From: an uncultured Lysobacteraceae bacterium
Lineage (GTDB): Bacteria; Pseudomonadota; Gammaproteobacteria; Xanthomonadales; Rhodanobacteraceae
Direction: 5' to 3'
Length of the DNA: 7,099 bases
Assembly: GCA_946480705.1 (NCBI GenBank)
Contig: CAMLLF010000204.1
Coordinates: 1 to 7,099, forward strand
This document shows, in pieces, positions 6,210 to 7,099 of the stretch. Every line of letters begins with the position of its first letter. Position 1 is the stretch's first letter. The notes beneath the pieces were generated by a model. It ran no database searches and was not told the DNA's origin. It worked only from the letters and a program-made list of their open reading frames with translations. Made by a program: the position numbers and the translations under genes.

Positions 6210-7099
6210 TCAGGCTCCGGCGGCCGCATCAGCGGTTTCGCCCAGGATGCGCCGCGCGGCGGCGGCGTCAGCGTCGATCTGCCGGACCATGCTCGGAAGG
6301 TCCGGGAATTTTTCTTCATCACGCAGTTTTGCAACAAATTCCACTTCTATGCGCCGGCCGTAGAGATCGCCGTCGAAATCGAACAGGTGCGCTTCGAGCA
6401 GCGGCTCCTTGCCGGCGACGGTGGGCCTCACGCCGAGGCTCGCCACGCCCGGATGCGCGCACAGGCCCGCGCCGCTCACGCGCACCGCGAAGATGCCGGC
6501 CAGCGGCGCGACTCGCCTGCCGAGGCGCAGGTTTGCCGTCGGATAGCCGAGCCGGCGGCCGAGCTGCTGTCCGTGCACGACCTTGCCGCCGATCGCGAAC
6601 GGCCGGCCGAGCAGGCGCGCGGCCGCGTCGAAGCGGCTGTCGGCGAGCAGGTTCCGTATCGCCGAGCTCGACACGCGCTCGCCGTCCGCCGCGAACGGCG
6701 GCAGCTCGCGCGCGACGAAACCGAGTCCGGCACCGAGGCGTTCCAGCAGCGCGATGTCGCCGCGGCGGCCATGGCCGAAGCGGAAATCCTTTCCGACCAG
6801 CACTTCGCGCGCCGCCAGCCGGCCGACCAGCACCTCGGCGACGAACGCCTCGGCGCTCATCGCCGCGAGCCGCGCGGTGAACCGCAGCAGCAGCAGTTTC
6901 GCGATGCCGGCGTCGAACAGCGCGGCGATCTTCTCGCGCGGCGAGGACAGCCGTGCGAGCGCGCCGCGGGCGAAGAACTCGCGCGGAACCGGCTCGAAAC
7001 TGATGGCGGCCGGGTCCAGGTTCAACTCGGCGGCGCGGCGGCAGACGTGGTCGAGCACGTAGCGATGACCGCGATGCACGCCGTGGATTCCGTGCGCAC
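6210..7099 (-). CDS. ribF: Bifunctional riboflavin kinase/FAD synthetase, 5' end off the right edge
   Basis: Makes FMN from riboflavin and then FAD from FMN. About 295 residues are visible; compared with the usual 305-315, roughly the first 15-20 are missing. N-terminal FMN adenylyltransferase domain: GVHRGH (visible residues 6-11), FEPVPREFF, DFRFGHGRRGD (104-114) and VSSSAIR (142-148). C-terminal riboflavin kinase domain: GQQLGRRLGYPTANL (176-190), PLAGIFAV, GVRPTV, then LLEAHLFDF and GDLYGRRIEVEFVAKLRDE. The usual FDGVH of the first motif reads IHGVH here. The GTG at 7079 is not the start because the frame is open to the edge and conserved residues lie upstream of it. It is the first gene of the visible ribF-ileS-lspA-ispH cluster; the same neighbourhood is standard in Gammaproteobacteria. 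Confidence 0.96.
   Translation of the reverse strand, partial: AHGIHGVHRGHRYVLDHVCRRAAELNLDPAAISFEPVPREFFARGALARLSSPREKIAALFDAGIAKLLLLRFTARLAAMSAEAFVAEVLVGRLAAREVLVGKDFRFGHGRRGDIALLERLGAGLGFVARELPPFAADGERVSSSAIRNLLADSRFDAAARLLGRPFAIGGKVVHGQQLGRRLGYPTANLRLGRRVAPLAGIFAVRVSGAGLCAHPGVASLGVRPTVAGKEPLLEAHLFDFDGDLYGRRIEVEFVAKLRDEEKFPDLPSMVRQIDADAAAARRILGETADAAAGA
6215..6218 (-). promoter_or_regulatory. Ribosome binding site deciding the GTG start of ileS
   Basis: GGAG on the minus strand, inside the last codons of ribF, lies 8 bases before GTG 6206. It supports the non-ATG start, which also agrees with the conserved IleS N-terminus. Confidence 0.65.

Overview
The window is a GC-rich stretch of bacterial chromosome, and every gene I can support lies on the minus strand. 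Read in transcription order (right to left) it is ribF (5' end cut by the window edge), ileS, lspA, ispH, then a 347-base gap, then a type IV pilus minor pilin operon: a fimT/fimU-like GspH pilin, pilV and the start of pilW. The block ribF-ileS-lspA-(fkpB)-ispH followed by minor pilin genes is a known arrangement in Gammaproteobacteria such as Pseudomonas. Together with the high GC content and the zinc-type IleS, this suggests a gammaproteobacterium, perhaps of the Xanthomonadales/Nevskiales kind. A betaproteobacterium cannot be excluded from the sequence alone.

Right part (1758-7099): four housekeeping genes that are tightly packed. ribF and ileS are 3 bases apart, ileS and lspA share one base, and lspA and ispH are 34 bases apart. 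They make FMN/FAD, charge tRNA-Ile, mature lipoproteins and finish the MEP isoprenoid pathway. All key motifs of IleS, LspA and IspH are present. The fkpB gene that often sits between lspA and ispH is missing. RibF has an unusual His in its nucleotide-binding motif, close to the window edge.

Middle (1411-1757): no credible gene. Next to ispH are hairpins suitable for ending its transcript. The centre can fold into a 94-base branched structure. The fimT-proximal end has a plausible promoter with a 14-base palindrome just upstream of it and a clear ribosome binding site.

Left part (1-1410): three minor prepilins with class III (PilD-type) signal peptides, joined by a 1-base gap and an ATGA overlap and so probably translationally coupled. 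In other bacteria these proteins form the priming complex at the pilus tip together with PilX, PilY1 and PilE, whose genes would be expected beyond the left edge. The last 40 or so visible codons of pilW do not look like PilW and may mark a sequence error, junction or true divergence.

I see no mobile element, CRISPR array, RNA gene of known type or novel multi-gene system. This is mainly conserved chromosome with a few local oddities.
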